A DNA stretch of 64,000 nucleotides. Source: an uncultured Roseibium sp. Its GTDB lineage: Bacteria; Pseudomonadota; Alphaproteobacteria; Rhizobiales; Stappiaceae. The notes beneath the pieces are model-generated. The model was given only the letters and a program-made list of their open reading frames with translations, was not told where the DNA came from and did no database searches. Numbering within the stretch: the first letter of the stretch is position 1; each line of letters begins with the position of its first letter. The position numbers were made by a program, and so were the translations under genes. The stretch lies in the NCBI RefSeq assembly GCF_963675985.1, contig NZ_OY780957.1, positions 310,001-374,000 on the forward strand, in the 5' to 3' direction. Positions 35,443 through 44,423 of the stretch are shown here, piece after piece.

Positions 35443-36564
35443 ATGACGAATACCCCGACGTACGATCTTGAGTGCATTGATATCACCAAATCCTTCGGGA
35501 CTATTCGCGCCGTCAAAGGCGTCTCCTTCAATATTCCAAGCGGTTCCTTTTTCTCGATCCTTGGCCCGTCCGGCTGCGGCAAGACCACGTTGATGCGTAT
35601 GATCGCGGGCTTCGAGGAACCTGGAAGCGGCGACATCAGGATCAAGGGCCGGTCCGTGCTCGGCACCCCGCCCAACAAGCGCAACGTCAAGATGGTGTTC
35701 CAGCATCTGGCATTGTTTCCGATGATGAACGTCTTTGAAAACATCGCCTACGGACTGCGCTGCAACGGCGTGAAGAACGCCGAGATCAAGACCAAGGTGC
35801 ATGACGTCCTGGAACGCATCGCCCTGCCCGATGTGGCGGAGCGCGAGATCCATCAGCTTTCCGGCGGCCAGAAGCAGCGCATCGCGATCGCGCGCTGCAT
35901 GGTGCTCGATCCGGATGTGCTCCTGCTCGACGAACCGCTCGGCGCGCTCGACCTGAAGCTGCGCGAAGCCATGAAGATCGAGCTCAAGCAACTTCAGCAC
36001 CAGTTCAACACGACCTTCATCTACATCACCCACGATCAGTCGGAAGCCCTCGTCATGTCTGACCATGTGGCGATCATGAACCAGGGCCGTTTCGAGCAGA
36101 TCGGGACACCCCAGGAACTTTACCACCAACCCGAGACCGCCTTCGTCGCCGGGTTTGTCGGCGACAGCAACCGCTGGTCCGGCAAGGTCAAGGCAAGCGA
36201 CGGCAGCGGCGGAAAGGTCGAAACCGACCAGGGCCTCCAGATGACCTTCACCGCTGCGGCCGGCGTGAAGATTCCCGAGGGGACTTCCGTCGACGTCTTC
36301 ATCCGCCCGGAATTCATTCATACCGTCCGCCTGTCCGCGGCCGACAGCGTGCCCGGCGACGCCGACAACCGCATGGACGGCACCGTCGACAGCCTGTTGT
36401 TCAACGGCGCCAACAGCCGGGTTCTCGTCCGCAGTTCCAGGGGCGAACTGATCGAGGCCGATGTCACCCTGACCGGACATGACGATCTGAAACCGGGCGA
36501 AGAGGTCTGCCTGTTCTGGTCGTCGCGGCAGGCGATGTGCTTTGCAGCCGAAGGATCGGCCTGA
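35443..36564 (+). CDS. Polyamine-type ABC transporter ATP-binding protein (PotA-like)
   Basis: A 373-residue ATPase with Walker A GPSGCGKTT, Q-loop region FQHLALFPMM, signature LSGGQKQR, Walker B LLLDEPLGALD and H-loop YITHDQSEA, followed by a C-terminal TOBE domain. All catalytic motifs are intact. It energises import with the two permeases downstream; its stop overlaps the first permease start (TGATG). Confidence 0.93.
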   Translation: MTNTPTYDLECIDITKSFGTIRAVKGVSFNIPSGSFFSILGPSGCGKTTLMRMIAGFEEPGSGDIRIKGRSVLGTPPNKRNVKMVFQHLALFPMMNVFENIAYGLRCNGVKNAEIKTKVHDVLERIALPDVAEREIHQLSGGQKQRIAIARCMVLDPDVLLLDEPLGALDLKLREAMKIELKQLQHQFNTTFIYITHDQSEALVMSDHVAIMNQGRFEQIGTPQELYHQPETAFVAGFVGDSNRWSGKVKASDGSGGKVETDQGLQMTFTAAAGVKIPEGTSVDVFIRPEFIHTVRLSAADSVPGDADNRMDGTVDSLLFNGANSRVLVRSSRGELIEADVTLTGHDDLKPGEEVCLFWSSRQAMCFAAEGSA

Positions 36565-37433
36565 TGCAGCAGAAAGATTTCAGGCGCCTCGCGCTGATCC
36601 TGCTGTTCGCGCCTTTCGCGCTCTGGATCATCCTGCTGATCGTCCTGCCGCACATCGGCATCATTGCGCTGTCTCTTCGGGAAAAGGTCGCGCCCAGGGT
36701 CTATGAGTTCGGCTTCGGCAACTACATGGATTTCCTGAACGAGCCGATCTACTGGAACACCCTGCTGCGCACCGGCTCCATGTCGCTGCTGGTGACCGCG
36801 CTGGCTCTGCTGATCGGCTTTCCGATCGCCTACTATATTGCCAAGCTCGCCGGCAACCGCACGCGCGGCGCCCTGTTCCTGCTCTGCCTGATCCCGCTCT
36901 GGGTCAGCGACCTGATCCGCGCCTACGGCTGGATCCTGCTCTTGCGGGAAACCGGCGTCATCTCCTCGTTTCTGCAATGGGCCGGCATTGTCGATCAGCC
37001 GATCGAATTCCTCTACAACGATGTCACAGTCATCATCGGCCTCGTTTACACGGTGATCCTGTTCATGATCGTGCCGCTGGTCTCCACCCTCGACGGTATG
37101 GACAATTCCATGATCGAGGCCGGTTACAATCTCGGCGGCAACGGCTTTACGGTCCTGCGCCGGATCATCATTCCCTATGCCATGCCCGGCATCGTCTCCG
37201 GCTGCATCGTGGTCTTCATGCTGACTTCCGGCTCCTACCTCACGCCCATCCTGCTCGGCGGCAAGAATTCCAGCTGGTTCACCGAACAGATCTACAACCA
37301 GTTCATCACCCGGTTTAACTGGGAAGCCGGCGCGGCCTTCGGCATGCTGCTGCTGCTGTTCACCTCGGTCGTCATCTGGCTCGGTCTGAAACTGAGCGGC
37401 CAGACGCTCGCCAACACCGTTGCGAAGAGCTGA
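36564..37433 (+). CDS. ABC transporter permease (PotB-like)
   Basis: A 289-residue inner-membrane permease with about six hydrophobic helices. The cytoplasmic EAA loop is MIEAGYNLGGNGFTVLRRIIIPYAMPGI. The segment SDLIRAYGWILLLRETGVISSFL is typical of PotB-type subunits. It begins inside the ATPase stop, and the following permease starts 12 bases after it. Confidence 0.92.
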   Translation: MQQKDFRRLALILLFAPFALWIILLIVLPHIGIIALSLREKVAPRVYEFGFGNYMDFLNEPIYWNTLLRTGSMSLLVTALALLIGFPIAYYIAKLAGNRTRGALFLLCLIPLWVSDLIRAYGWILLLRETGVISSFLQWAGIVDQPIEFLYNDVTVIIGLVYTVILFMIVPLVSTLDGMDNSMIEAGYNLGGNGFTVLRRIIIPYAMPGIVSGCIVVFMLTSGSYLTPILLGGKNSSWFTEQIYNQFITRFNWEAGAAFGMLLLLFTSVVIWLGLKLSGQTLANTVAKS

Positions 37434-37445
37434 GGAGGACGGCTG

Positions 37446-38306
37446 ATGCTTGCAACAAACAAGGCCACGCCGTTCCTCTGGGGCTATCGGCTCTATGTCG
37501 CTGCGTTTTTCGTCTTTCTGGCCGCCCCGCTGGTCGCGGCAAGCGTGTTCGCGTTCAACGACAGTGTGTTTCCCGCCCTGCCCTGGCAGGGATTCACGCT
37601 GGACTGGTTCTTCAACGACAGCGAACCCAAGCTGGGCATGTTCCATGACCGGCGGCTTTTGCGCGGGATCTATTATTCCTTTGTGATCGCCACCCTTGTC
37701 GCCACGCTCGCCGTTGCCGTGGGAACGAGCAACGCCTTCCTGTTCGTGCGCGGACAATTCCCGGCCAAGAACTTTTTCTACATCGTGATGGTCGTGCCGC
37801 TCGTGATCCCCGGCGTCATCCTCGGCATTTCGATCCTGGTGCTGGCCAGCAATACGGCCAACTATGTGGAGAACAGCTTCGGTCTGGAGCTGGAACTGCT
37901 TCGGCCTGGCATCTTCCTCGTGGTCATGGGGCAGTTTTCCTTCATCACCACGATCACCTCGCTCGTCATCACCGCGCGCCTGAAGAAATTCGATGAAAGC
38001 ATGGAAGAGGCAGCCCTCAACCTCGGCGCTTCCCGCGCCCGGGTGCTCTGGACCATCACTCTGCCGTATCTGCGGCCTGCGATGATCGCGGCCGGCATCG
38101 TCGCCTTCCTGGTTTCGTTTGAGAACTTCAACACGACCCTGTTCCTGGTGGGATCGGAATCGCCGCTGACGATCACCATGTACGACCGTGTCGCCAAGGT
38201 CGGTTCAACGCCGGTCCTGAATGCGGTGTCCTTCGTCCTGATCATCGGGTCCGGACTGCTCGCCCTTATTTCCATTCTCGTTCAGCGCGACAAGACCGTC
38301 CGGTAG
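37446..38306 (+). CDS. ABC transporter permease (PotC-like)
   Basis: A 286-residue second permease. About six helices and an EAA loop (MEEAALNLGASRARVLWTITLPYLRPAM) are visible. GAGGAGG stands just before the ATG. It pairs with the previous permease to form the channel. The GMC oxidoreductase starts 7 bases after its stop. Confidence 0.92.
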   Translation: MLATNKATPFLWGYRLYVAAFFVFLAAPLVAASVFAFNDSVFPALPWQGFTLDWFFNDSEPKLGMFHDRRLLRGIYYSFVIATLVATLAVAVGTSNAFLFVRGQFPAKNFFYIVMVVPLVIPGVILGISILVLASNTANYVENSFGLELELLRPGIFLVVMGQFSFITTITSLVITARLKKFDESMEEAALNLGASRARVLWTITLPYLRPAMIAAGIVAFLVSFENFNTTLFLVGSESPLTITMYDRVAKVGSTPVLNAVSFVLIIGSGLLALISILVQRDKTVR

Positions 38307-38313
38307 GCACCAA

Positions 38314-39936
38314 ATGCGTGAGTTCGATTTCGTCGTTGTCGGTGCCGGCTCGGCCGGCTCGGTTCTGGCCGACCGCCTGTCGGAAAGCGGCAAGTACAGC
38401 GTCTGTCTTCTGGAGGCCGGCGGATCGGACAAGAACCTCTGGATCTGGATGCCGATCGGTTACGGCAAGGCCTTCTACAATCCGAAGATCAACTGGATGT
38501 ACCGCACCGAGCCCGATCCGGAACTGAACGGACGGGAGGGCTATTGGCCCAGAGGCAAGGTTCTCGGCGGGTCGAGTTCGATCAACGCCATGGTCTTCAT
38601 TCGCGGTCAGCATGACGACTTCAACGATTGGGAGGCGCTTGGAAATCCGGGCTGGGGCTGGAACGACGTCCTTCCCGTTTTCAAACGGTTCGAGACCAAC
38701 GAGGCCGGCGCCGACGACTATCGCGGCGACAGCGGCCCGGTTTACGTCTCCTCCATGAAGCGCGACGTGCATCCGCTCTGCGACACGTTCCTCGAGGCCA
38801 GCGAACAGGCCGGCTTTCACCGCAATCCCGATTTCAACGGTGCGGATCAGGAGGGCGTCGGCCTGTACCAGATCACCGCGAAAAGCGGTTTCCGGATGTC
38901 GACGGCTCGCGCCTATCTGTCAAAGGCGAAACGGCGCGCCAATGTCACCGTCATCACTCATGCCCATGCGACCCGGGTTCTGCTGGAGGGAACGCGCGCG
39001 ACCGGCGTCGCCTATCGCCGGGGCGACCGGGAAGAGACGGTCACCGCACGGCGCGAGGTCATCCTGAGCGCCGGTGCTGTTACCTCTCCTCGGCTTCTGA
39101 TGTTGTCGGGCATCGGTCGGCCGGAAGATCTCAGGGCGAAGGGCATCGACGTCACGGTTGCCCGCAACGGCGTCGGCCGCAACCTGCAGGATCATCTCGG
39201 CCTCGATTATCTCTATCGCTCCAGGGTTCCGACCCTGAACACCCTGCTTTACCCGTGGTGGGGCAAGCTCCTGCAGGGCATGCGCTATGTGCTCACGCGG
39301 CGCGGGCCTCTCTCGCTCAGCGTCAATCAGGCCGGCGGCTTCGTGAAGTCCAATCCGGACTGCAAACGGCCGAACATGCAGCTTTATTTTTCGCCCGTGA
39401 GTTACACCAAGGCGCCGAAAGGCAAGCGGCCGCTCATGAACCCGGACCCGTTCCCCGGTTTTCTGCTCGGCTTCCAGCCGACACGTCCCTCCAGCCGCGG
39501 GCACATTACGCTTCGCTCCGCCGACCCGATGGATTTGCCCGAAATCCATCCGAATTCGCTCAGCACGGAGCATGACGTGACCGAAATGGTGGAAGGTTGC
39601 AAGCTGATGCGAAAAATCGCATCCGCGCCCGCGATGCAGGCCGTCATCGAAAGCGAAATCGCCCCCGGACCACAGGTGCAGAGCGACGAAGACATGGTGG
39701 AAGATATCCGCGAACGCTGCTCCACCGTCTTCCATCCCGTCAGCACCTGCCGCATGGGACCGGACCCGGAGATCGATGTCGTCGATGCCCGGCTGCGGGT
39801 CTACGGGGTGAACAACCTTCGGATCGTTGATGCCTCCATCTTCCCGACGGTAACCTCCGGCAACACCAACGCCCCGACGATCATGGTCGGCGAAAAGGGG
39901 GCCGATCTCATCCTGGAAGATCATCAGGCATCATAG
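38314..39936 (+). CDS. GMC-family FAD alcohol dehydrogenase (choline dehydrogenase-like)
   Basis: A 540-residue GMC oxidoreductase. FAD motif VVGAGSAGSVLADRL at the N-terminus, GMC signature PRGKVLGGSSSINAMVFIRG, second signature GAVTSPRLLMLSG, and the C-terminal catalytic pair in VFHPVSTCRMG (His) and SGNTNAP (Asn). Such enzymes oxidise choline, other alcohols or glycols to aldehydes. Fused within a transporter operon and beside an aldehyde dehydrogenase, it probably oxidises the imported compound or its product. No signal peptide. Confidence 0.9.
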   Translation: MREFDFVVVGAGSAGSVLADRLSESGKYSVCLLEAGGSDKNLWIWMPIGYGKAFYNPKINWMYRTEPDPELNGREGYWPRGKVLGGSSSINAMVFIRGQHDDFNDWEALGNPGWGWNDVLPVFKRFETNEAGADDYRGDSGPVYVSSMKRDVHPLCDTFLEASEQAGFHRNPDFNGADQEGVGLYQITAKSGFRMSTARAYLSKAKRRANVTVITHAHATRVLLEGTRATGVAYRRGDREETVTARREVILSAGAVTSPRLLMLSGIGRPEDLRAKGIDVTVARNGVGRNLQDHLGLDYLYRSRVPTLNTLLYPWWGKLLQGMRYVLTRRGPLSLSVNQAGGFVKSNPDCKRPNMQLYFSPVSYTKAPKGKRPLMNPDPFPGFLLGFQPTRPSSRGHITLRSADPMDLPEIHPNSLSTEHDVTEMVEGCKLMRKIASAPAMQAVIESEIAPGPQVQSDEDMVEDIRERCSTVFHPVSTCRMGPDPEIDVVDARLRVYGVNNLRIVDASIFPTVTSGNTNAPTIMVGEKGADLILEDHQAS

Positions 39937-39947
39937 GAACCAAACAG

Positions 39948-41249
39948 ATGCAGGCCGCAGACCTTTTCTCGCAAGATTTCAAGGCAGAACCCTATTGGTG
40001 GCAGACCGGCCGAGCGACGGACTTCCGATCGGCTGACCTTCCGGCCGAGGCGGATGTCGTCATCATCGGTGCCGGATACACCGGCCTCAACGCGGCCCTG
40101 CAGACCGCGCGCGAAGGCCTGTCGACCCTGATTATCGACGCCGAAGAAGCCGGCTGGGGCTGCAGCACCCGCAACGGAGGCCAGGTCTCCACCAGCATCA
40201 AGCCGGATTATTCCACCCTCGCGCGCCGCTATGGAGCCGAGATCGCCGTCGGGATCCTGGAAGAAGGCCAGGCCTCGCTGGACTATATGCACCGGCTTGT
40301 CCGCGACGAGGCGCTCGACTGCGACTTCCGCCCGGTCGGCCGCTTTCACGGCGCCCACAAGCTACATCTCTACGACAAGCTCGCGAAGGAATGCGCGGCC
40401 GGTCACAAGGTCTGGAAGAACGACGCCTTTATGGTCCCCAGGTCGGAGATGGCGAGCGAACTCGGGACCGAGGCCTATCACGGCGGCATGGTCTTTCCCC
40501 TTCACTGCAGCATCGATGTCGGCAAGTACCACCCGGCCCTGCTCGCCCGTGTCCTGGAAGCCGGCGCGAAGGTGAAGAGCCACTGTCCTGTCGTTTCCTT
40601 GGAACGCCTCGGCACCGGATTTTCGGTCAGCACGGCCGCGGGCAAAGTGAAAGCCGGCAAGGTCATCCTGGCAACGAACGGTTACACCGGTCCGATTTCG
40701 CCGCATCATCAGCGGCGGGTCATTCCCATCGGGTCCTATGTCATTGCCACGGAGGAAATTCCGCAGGACCTGGTCGACCGTCTGTTTCCGACCGACCGGA
40801 TGCTCTCCGACACCCGCAAGCTGGTCTACTACTACCGCCTGTCGCCGGACCGGAAGCGGGTGCTCTTCGGCGGCCGCGTTTCGCTAAGCGAGACCGATCC
40901 GAGGAAGAGCGCGGTCAAGCTGCACCGCGACATGGTCGCCCTGTTTCCGGAGCTGAGCGATGTGAAGGTCAGCCATTCCTGGATGGGTTTTGTCGGCTAC
41001 ACCTTCAACACGCTTGCCCATTGCGGCGAAGACAAGGGCCTCTATCACGCCATGGGCTATTGCGGCTCGGGCGTCGGCATGGCGAGCTATCTGGGCATGC
41101 GCATGGGGCAGAAGGCGGCGGGAACGGAAACCGCACCGTCGGCGTTCGAACGGATCTCCTTCCCCACCCGGCCGCTTTATTCCGGAAACCCCTGGTTTCT
41201 CGCCCCTTCGGTCCTGGTCTATCGCCTCCGCGACCGTTTCGGCATTTGA
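39948..41249 (+). CDS. DAO-family FAD oxidoreductase (gamma-glutamylputrescine oxidase-like)
   Basis: A 433-residue flavoprotein. The N-terminal FAD motif is VVIIGAGYTGLNAALQ, preceded by the EPYWWQT segment common in PuuB/OrdL-like amine oxidoreductases. GWGCSTRNGGQVSTS is the family motif. The C-terminal MGYCGSGVGMASYLG is also typical. It is expected to oxidise a secondary or primary amine or an N-substituted amino acid. Position 12 bases after the GMC gene suggests the same pathway. Substrate unknown. Confidence 0.87.
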   Translation: MQAADLFSQDFKAEPYWWQTGRATDFRSADLPAEADVVIIGAGYTGLNAALQTAREGLSTLIIDAEEAGWGCSTRNGGQVSTSIKPDYSTLARRYGAEIAVGILEEGQASLDYMHRLVRDEALDCDFRPVGRFHGAHKLHLYDKLAKECAAGHKVWKNDAFMVPRSEMASELGTEAYHGGMVFPLHCSIDVGKYHPALLARVLEAGAKVKSHCPVVSLERLGTGFSVSTAAGKVKAGKVILATNGYTGPISPHHQRRVIPIGSYVIATEEIPQDLVDRLFPTDRMLSDTRKLVYYYRLSPDRKRVLFGGRVSLSETDPRKSAVKLHRDMVALFPELSDVKVSHSWMGFVGYTFNTLAHCGEDKGLYHAMGYCGSGVGMASYLGMRMGQKAAGTETAPSAFERISFPTRPLYSGNPWFLAPSVLVYRLRDRFGI

Positions 41250-41300
41250 CCTGACGACGGACCGATCCCATTTAAGGTTTGATGACCTGAAGGAGATCGC

Positions 41301-41702
41301 ATGTCCCAGACTGAAGGAAGCTTGACGCCCGACCCGTTCGCGGATGCCATTCGCAACCCTGGGAACCCCGATCACCTGATGGTGCTCAAGCCGGTCAAAA
41401 GACGGGTCCGGATCTATGCAGGCGATACCCTTCTGGCCGACAGCACGCGGGCGCTGCGCGTGATCGAAGTCGGTAAAAGCGTCTACGATCCGGTGGTCTA
41501 TATCCCCGGCGACGATCTCGTCGCGAATTTCGACCGCTTGGCGAAATCCACCCATTGCCCGCTCAAGGGCGATGCGAGCTATGTCGCGCATAACGAAGAG
41601 GAACTCGGCTGGGCCTATAAAAACCCGATCGAGCCTGCATCGGCGATCAAGGGCTTCTTTGCGTTCTGGCCGCACAAGACGCGGTTGGTCGAAGGCGAGT
41701 AG
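41301..41702 (+). CDS. DUF427 domain protein
   Basis: A 133-residue protein of the DUF427 (NTP_transf_9) family. Segments such as RRVRIYAGDTLLADSTRALRVIEVG and the C-terminal Lys-Asn-Pro region are recognisable. The family has no firmly established biochemical role. A good ribosome site AAGGAG precedes the ATG. It is the last gene of the transport/oxidation operon and is convergent with glpR. Confidence 0.85.
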   Translation: MSQTEGSLTPDPFADAIRNPGNPDHLMVLKPVKRRVRIYAGDTLLADSTRALRVIEVGKSVYDPVVYIPGDDLVANFDRLAKSTHCPLKGDASYVAHNEEELGWAYKNPIEPASAIKGFFAFWPHKTRLVEGE

Positions 41703-41737
41703 CCTGCCCGGCGACAGCGCGGACGAAGACAGGCCGG

Positions 41738-42499
41738 TCAGTCGGCGATATGCACGTCGACGCCCCAGTCCCGGCACCGGGTCTCGAGGCGGCCCGGCAG
41801 CGGCTGGTCGGTGAAAAATGCATCGACATCGGCAAGGGAGGCGATCCGCGCCGGCGCGCTGCGCTTCAGCTTGGAATGATCGGCCACAAGGAAGGTCTTG
41901 CGCGAGCGGGCGATGATCGTCTGGCTGACGCCCACTTCCTGAATATCGAAATCCAGAAGATCGCCATCCTCGTCAAGCGCCGAGCAGCCGATCACGGCCA
42001 GGTCGAACTTGAACTGCTCGATCGTGCTGATGGTCAGATTGCCGATCAGGCCGCCGTCGAACCGGCGCAGCACACCGCCGGCCACGATGATTTCGCAATC
42101 CTTGTTCGCCACGAGGATGTTCGCGATGTTCATGTTGTTGGTGATGACCATCAGGCTGCGATGGCGCAACAGCTCCCGGGCGACCGCTTCGGTCGAAGTG
42201 CCGATATTGAGAAACACGGATGCGCCTTCGGGGATCTCACGGGCGCAGGCCCGGGCGATGGCCTCCTTGCCGGCATCGTTCAGGTTCCGCCGTTCCTCGT
42301 AGCCGATATTGGAAACGCTCGAGGGTAACACGGCTCCGCCATGCACCCGCTCCAGCCGGCCGGTATCCGCCAATTCCGACAGGTCCCTGCGGATCGTCTG
42401 CACCGTGACACCCAGACGGTCCGCCAGGCCCTCGACCGTCACCTTTCCTTCGGCGCGCGCGATTTCGAGTATTTCCGGCAGCCTGAACGCCTGAGACAT
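41738..42499 (-). CDS. glpR: DeoR-family repressor GlpR
   Basis: A 253-residue DeoR-type repressor. Helix-turn-helix: KVTVEGLADRLGVTVQTIRRDLSELADTGRLERVHGGAV, with the DeoR signature RVHGGA. The C-terminal sugar-phosphate sensor domain has NIGTSTEAVA and VADHSKLKR. It is divergent from the complete glycerol operon, so it most likely represses glpD onward and is relieved by glycerol 3-phosphate. Confidence 0.9.
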   Translation of the reverse strand: MSQAFRLPEILEIARAEGKVTVEGLADRLGVTVQTIRRDLSELADTGRLERVHGGAVLPSSVSNIGYEERRNLNDAGKEAIARACAREIPEGASVFLNIGTSTEAVARELLRHRSLMVITNNMNIANILVANKDCEIIVAGGVLRRFDGGLIGNLTISTIEQFKFDLAVIGCSALDEDGDLLDFDIQEVGVSQTIIARSRKTFLVADHSKLKRSAPARIASLADVDAFFTDQPLPGRLETRCRDWGVDVHIAD

Positions 42500-42803
42500 G
42501 CAATGTTCCCTTTTTCGCGAAGACTATGCGAATTTTTTCTATTCATAGCAAGAATCGATCTGTTTCTCATGATTTTAGGGCCAATCGAGCCCGATAATCG
42601 CGTTGAGACCAGCTCTTGACTCGAAATCGATGCCTAAAAACCCGCACAACCGCAGAAGTTCTCTTTTTTCGAATTGACGCAACAAGATTCGCGCGGTTTT
42701 CGCCTAAATAGAAATAAAACGAAAAAACTCGAACAAATTCGATTGACTCTTTGCAACTCCTTGTGGTTCGATCCGCCCGTTAACTTTCGGGTGGGAGGCC
42801 CAT
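42500..42803. promoter_or_regulatory. glpR-glpD control region with repeated TCGAA-type sites
   Basis: This 304-base divergent region is AT-rich and contains no gene. It holds a perfect dyad TCGAA-CAAA-TTCGA at 42729-42742 and several further half sites (ACTCGAAATCGAT near 42617, TTTTTCGAATTGA near 42664, AAACGAAAA near 42717). Such TTCG-containing repeats are usual for DeoR/GlpR operators. The glpD promoter must lie here, but I could not assign -35/-10 boxes with confidence. Confidence 0.5.
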
Positions 42804-44408
42804 GTGGCGCAGTCAAAAGGCAAAAGCCAGACCTGCGATCTGTTCATTATCGGCGGCGGTATCAACGGGTGCGGAATTGCACGCGATGCGGCCGGACGGG
42901 GCCTGTCCGTTGTCCTGGCGGAAATGAACGACCTTGCCTCCGCCACGTCTTCCTCATCGACGAAGCTCTTTCACGGCGGCCTGCGCTATCTCGAATATTT
43001 CGAAATCCGCCTGGTGCGCGAAGCTCTGATCGAGCGGGAAACGCTGCTCCGCGCCATGCCGCATATCAGCTGGCCCATGCGCTTCGTCCTTCCCCTTTAC
43101 GCGGACATGCGCTTCGAAGGCAGCACTCCGACCTCGCGCATCCTGAACATTGTCATGCCCTGGATGAAGGGCCGGCGCCCGGCCTGGCTGATCCGTCTTG
43201 GGTTGTTCCTCTATGACAATCTCGGTGGCCGCAAGATCCTGCCCGGCACGTCGTCGCTCAGCCTGAAAGGCACGACGGAAGGCGCGCCGCTTCAGGACCG
43301 GTTCGAACGGGCCTATGAATATTCCGACTGCTGGATCGAGGATTCCCGGCTCGTCGTCCTCAATGCCCGTGATGCGGTTGCCCGTGGCGCCAAGGTTCTG
43401 GTCCGGACCAAGGTTCTCAAGGCGCAGCGCGTCGACGGTGGCTGGGACATCGAACTTGAGGACACCGAAACCGGAAAGCGCAGCCAGATGCACGCGAAGA
43501 TGCTGGTGAATGCCGGCGGGCCGTGGGTCGGCGATATCATCCACGACACCATCCATGTCGACAGCCGCGAAGGCGTCCGCCTGGTGCGGGGCTCGCACAT
43601 CGTCACCCGGCGTCTTTATGACCACGACAAGTGCTACTTCTTCCAGGGCACCGACGGACGGATCATTTTCGCCATTCCCTACGAAACCGACTTCACCCTG
43701 ATCGGGACAACCGATTCCGAACACCCCGATCCGTCGGTCAAGCCGGTGTGCACGCCCGAGGAACGCCAGTATCTGGTCAACTTCGCCAACCAGTACTTCA
43801 AACGGAACATCACCGTCGACGACATCGTCTGGACCTATTCCGGCGTCCGGCCGCTTTACGACGACGGCGCCTCGTCCGCCACGGCCGCGACACGCGATTA
43901 CACGCTCAAGATCGACGATGCCGGCGGTGCGCCGCTCCTGAATGTCTTTGGCGGCAAGATCACCACCTACCGTCGGCTGGCGGAAGGCGCCCTGGAGAAA
44001 ATCCTGCGCTATTTCCCCGACCGGAAGGGCGCCTGGACGGCAGGCGTGCCCCTGCCCGGCGGCGATTTCCCCGTCGGCGATGTCGGCGCGCTAATTACCC
44101 GCCTTCAGGCCGATTATCCGTTCCTGAACGGCTACTGGGCACGACGCCTGGTCAGGGCCTACGGCACCGAGGCCTGGCAGGTGCTTGGGCCGGCGAAGGC
44201 AAAAACCGACCTGGGGAAAGACTTCGGCGCGACGCTGTCGGCGCGCGAAGTCGAATGGCTGATGGAAAAGGAATTCGCACGGACGGCCGAGGACGTCGTG
44301 TGGCGGCGCAGCAAGCTCGGTTTGCGCATGTCCGAAAACGAAATCGCCACGCTGGAGGCGTGGATGAGGAACGAGACCGCGCAACGGAACCGAGCGGCGG
44401 CGGAATAG
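42804..44408 (+). CDS. glpD: Glycerol-3-phosphate dehydrogenase GlpD
   Basis: A 534-residue membrane-associated FAD enzyme oxidising glycerol 3-phosphate to dihydroxyacetone phosphate and feeding the quinone pool. FAD motif FIIGGGINGCGIARDAAGRGLSV, substrate region SSSTKLFHGGLRYLE, and VFGGKITTYR in the C-terminal half are diagnostic. The start is GTG 42804 with GGGAGG about 7 bases upstream; the ATG at 42802 is out of frame. First gene of the glycerol operon, in the Rhizobium order glpD-S-T-P-Q-U-V-K. Confidence 0.96.
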   Translation: MAQSKGKSQTCDLFIIGGGINGCGIARDAAGRGLSVVLAEMNDLASATSSSSTKLFHGGLRYLEYFEIRLVREALIERETLLRAMPHISWPMRFVLPLYADMRFEGSTPTSRILNIVMPWMKGRRPAWLIRLGLFLYDNLGGRKILPGTSSLSLKGTTEGAPLQDRFERAYEYSDCWIEDSRLVVLNARDAVARGAKVLVRTKVLKAQRVDGGWDIELEDTETGKRSQMHAKMLVNAGGPWVGDIIHDTIHVDSREGVRLVRGSHIVTRRLYDHDKCYFFQGTDGRIIFAIPYETDFTLIGTTDSEHPDPSVKPVCTPEERQYLVNFANQYFKRNITVDDIVWTYSGVRPLYDDGASSATAATRDYTLKIDDAGGAPLLNVFGGKITTYRRLAEGALEKILRYFPDRKGAWTAGVPLPGGDFPVGDVGALITRLQADYPFLNGYWARRLVRAYGTEAWQVLGPAKAKTDLGKDFGATLSAREVEWLMEKEFARTAEDVVWRRSKLGLRMSENEIATLEAWMRNETAQRNRAAAE

Positions 44409-44423
44409 TCTGGGAGGACGACA

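Noticed and set aside
34252..41249. Standard Puu-type putrescine pathway
   Set aside because: The DAO enzyme resembles PuuB, but there is no gamma-glutamylputrescine synthetase (PuuA) or hydrolase (PuuD) in the window, and a GMC oxidoreductase is not part of that pathway.
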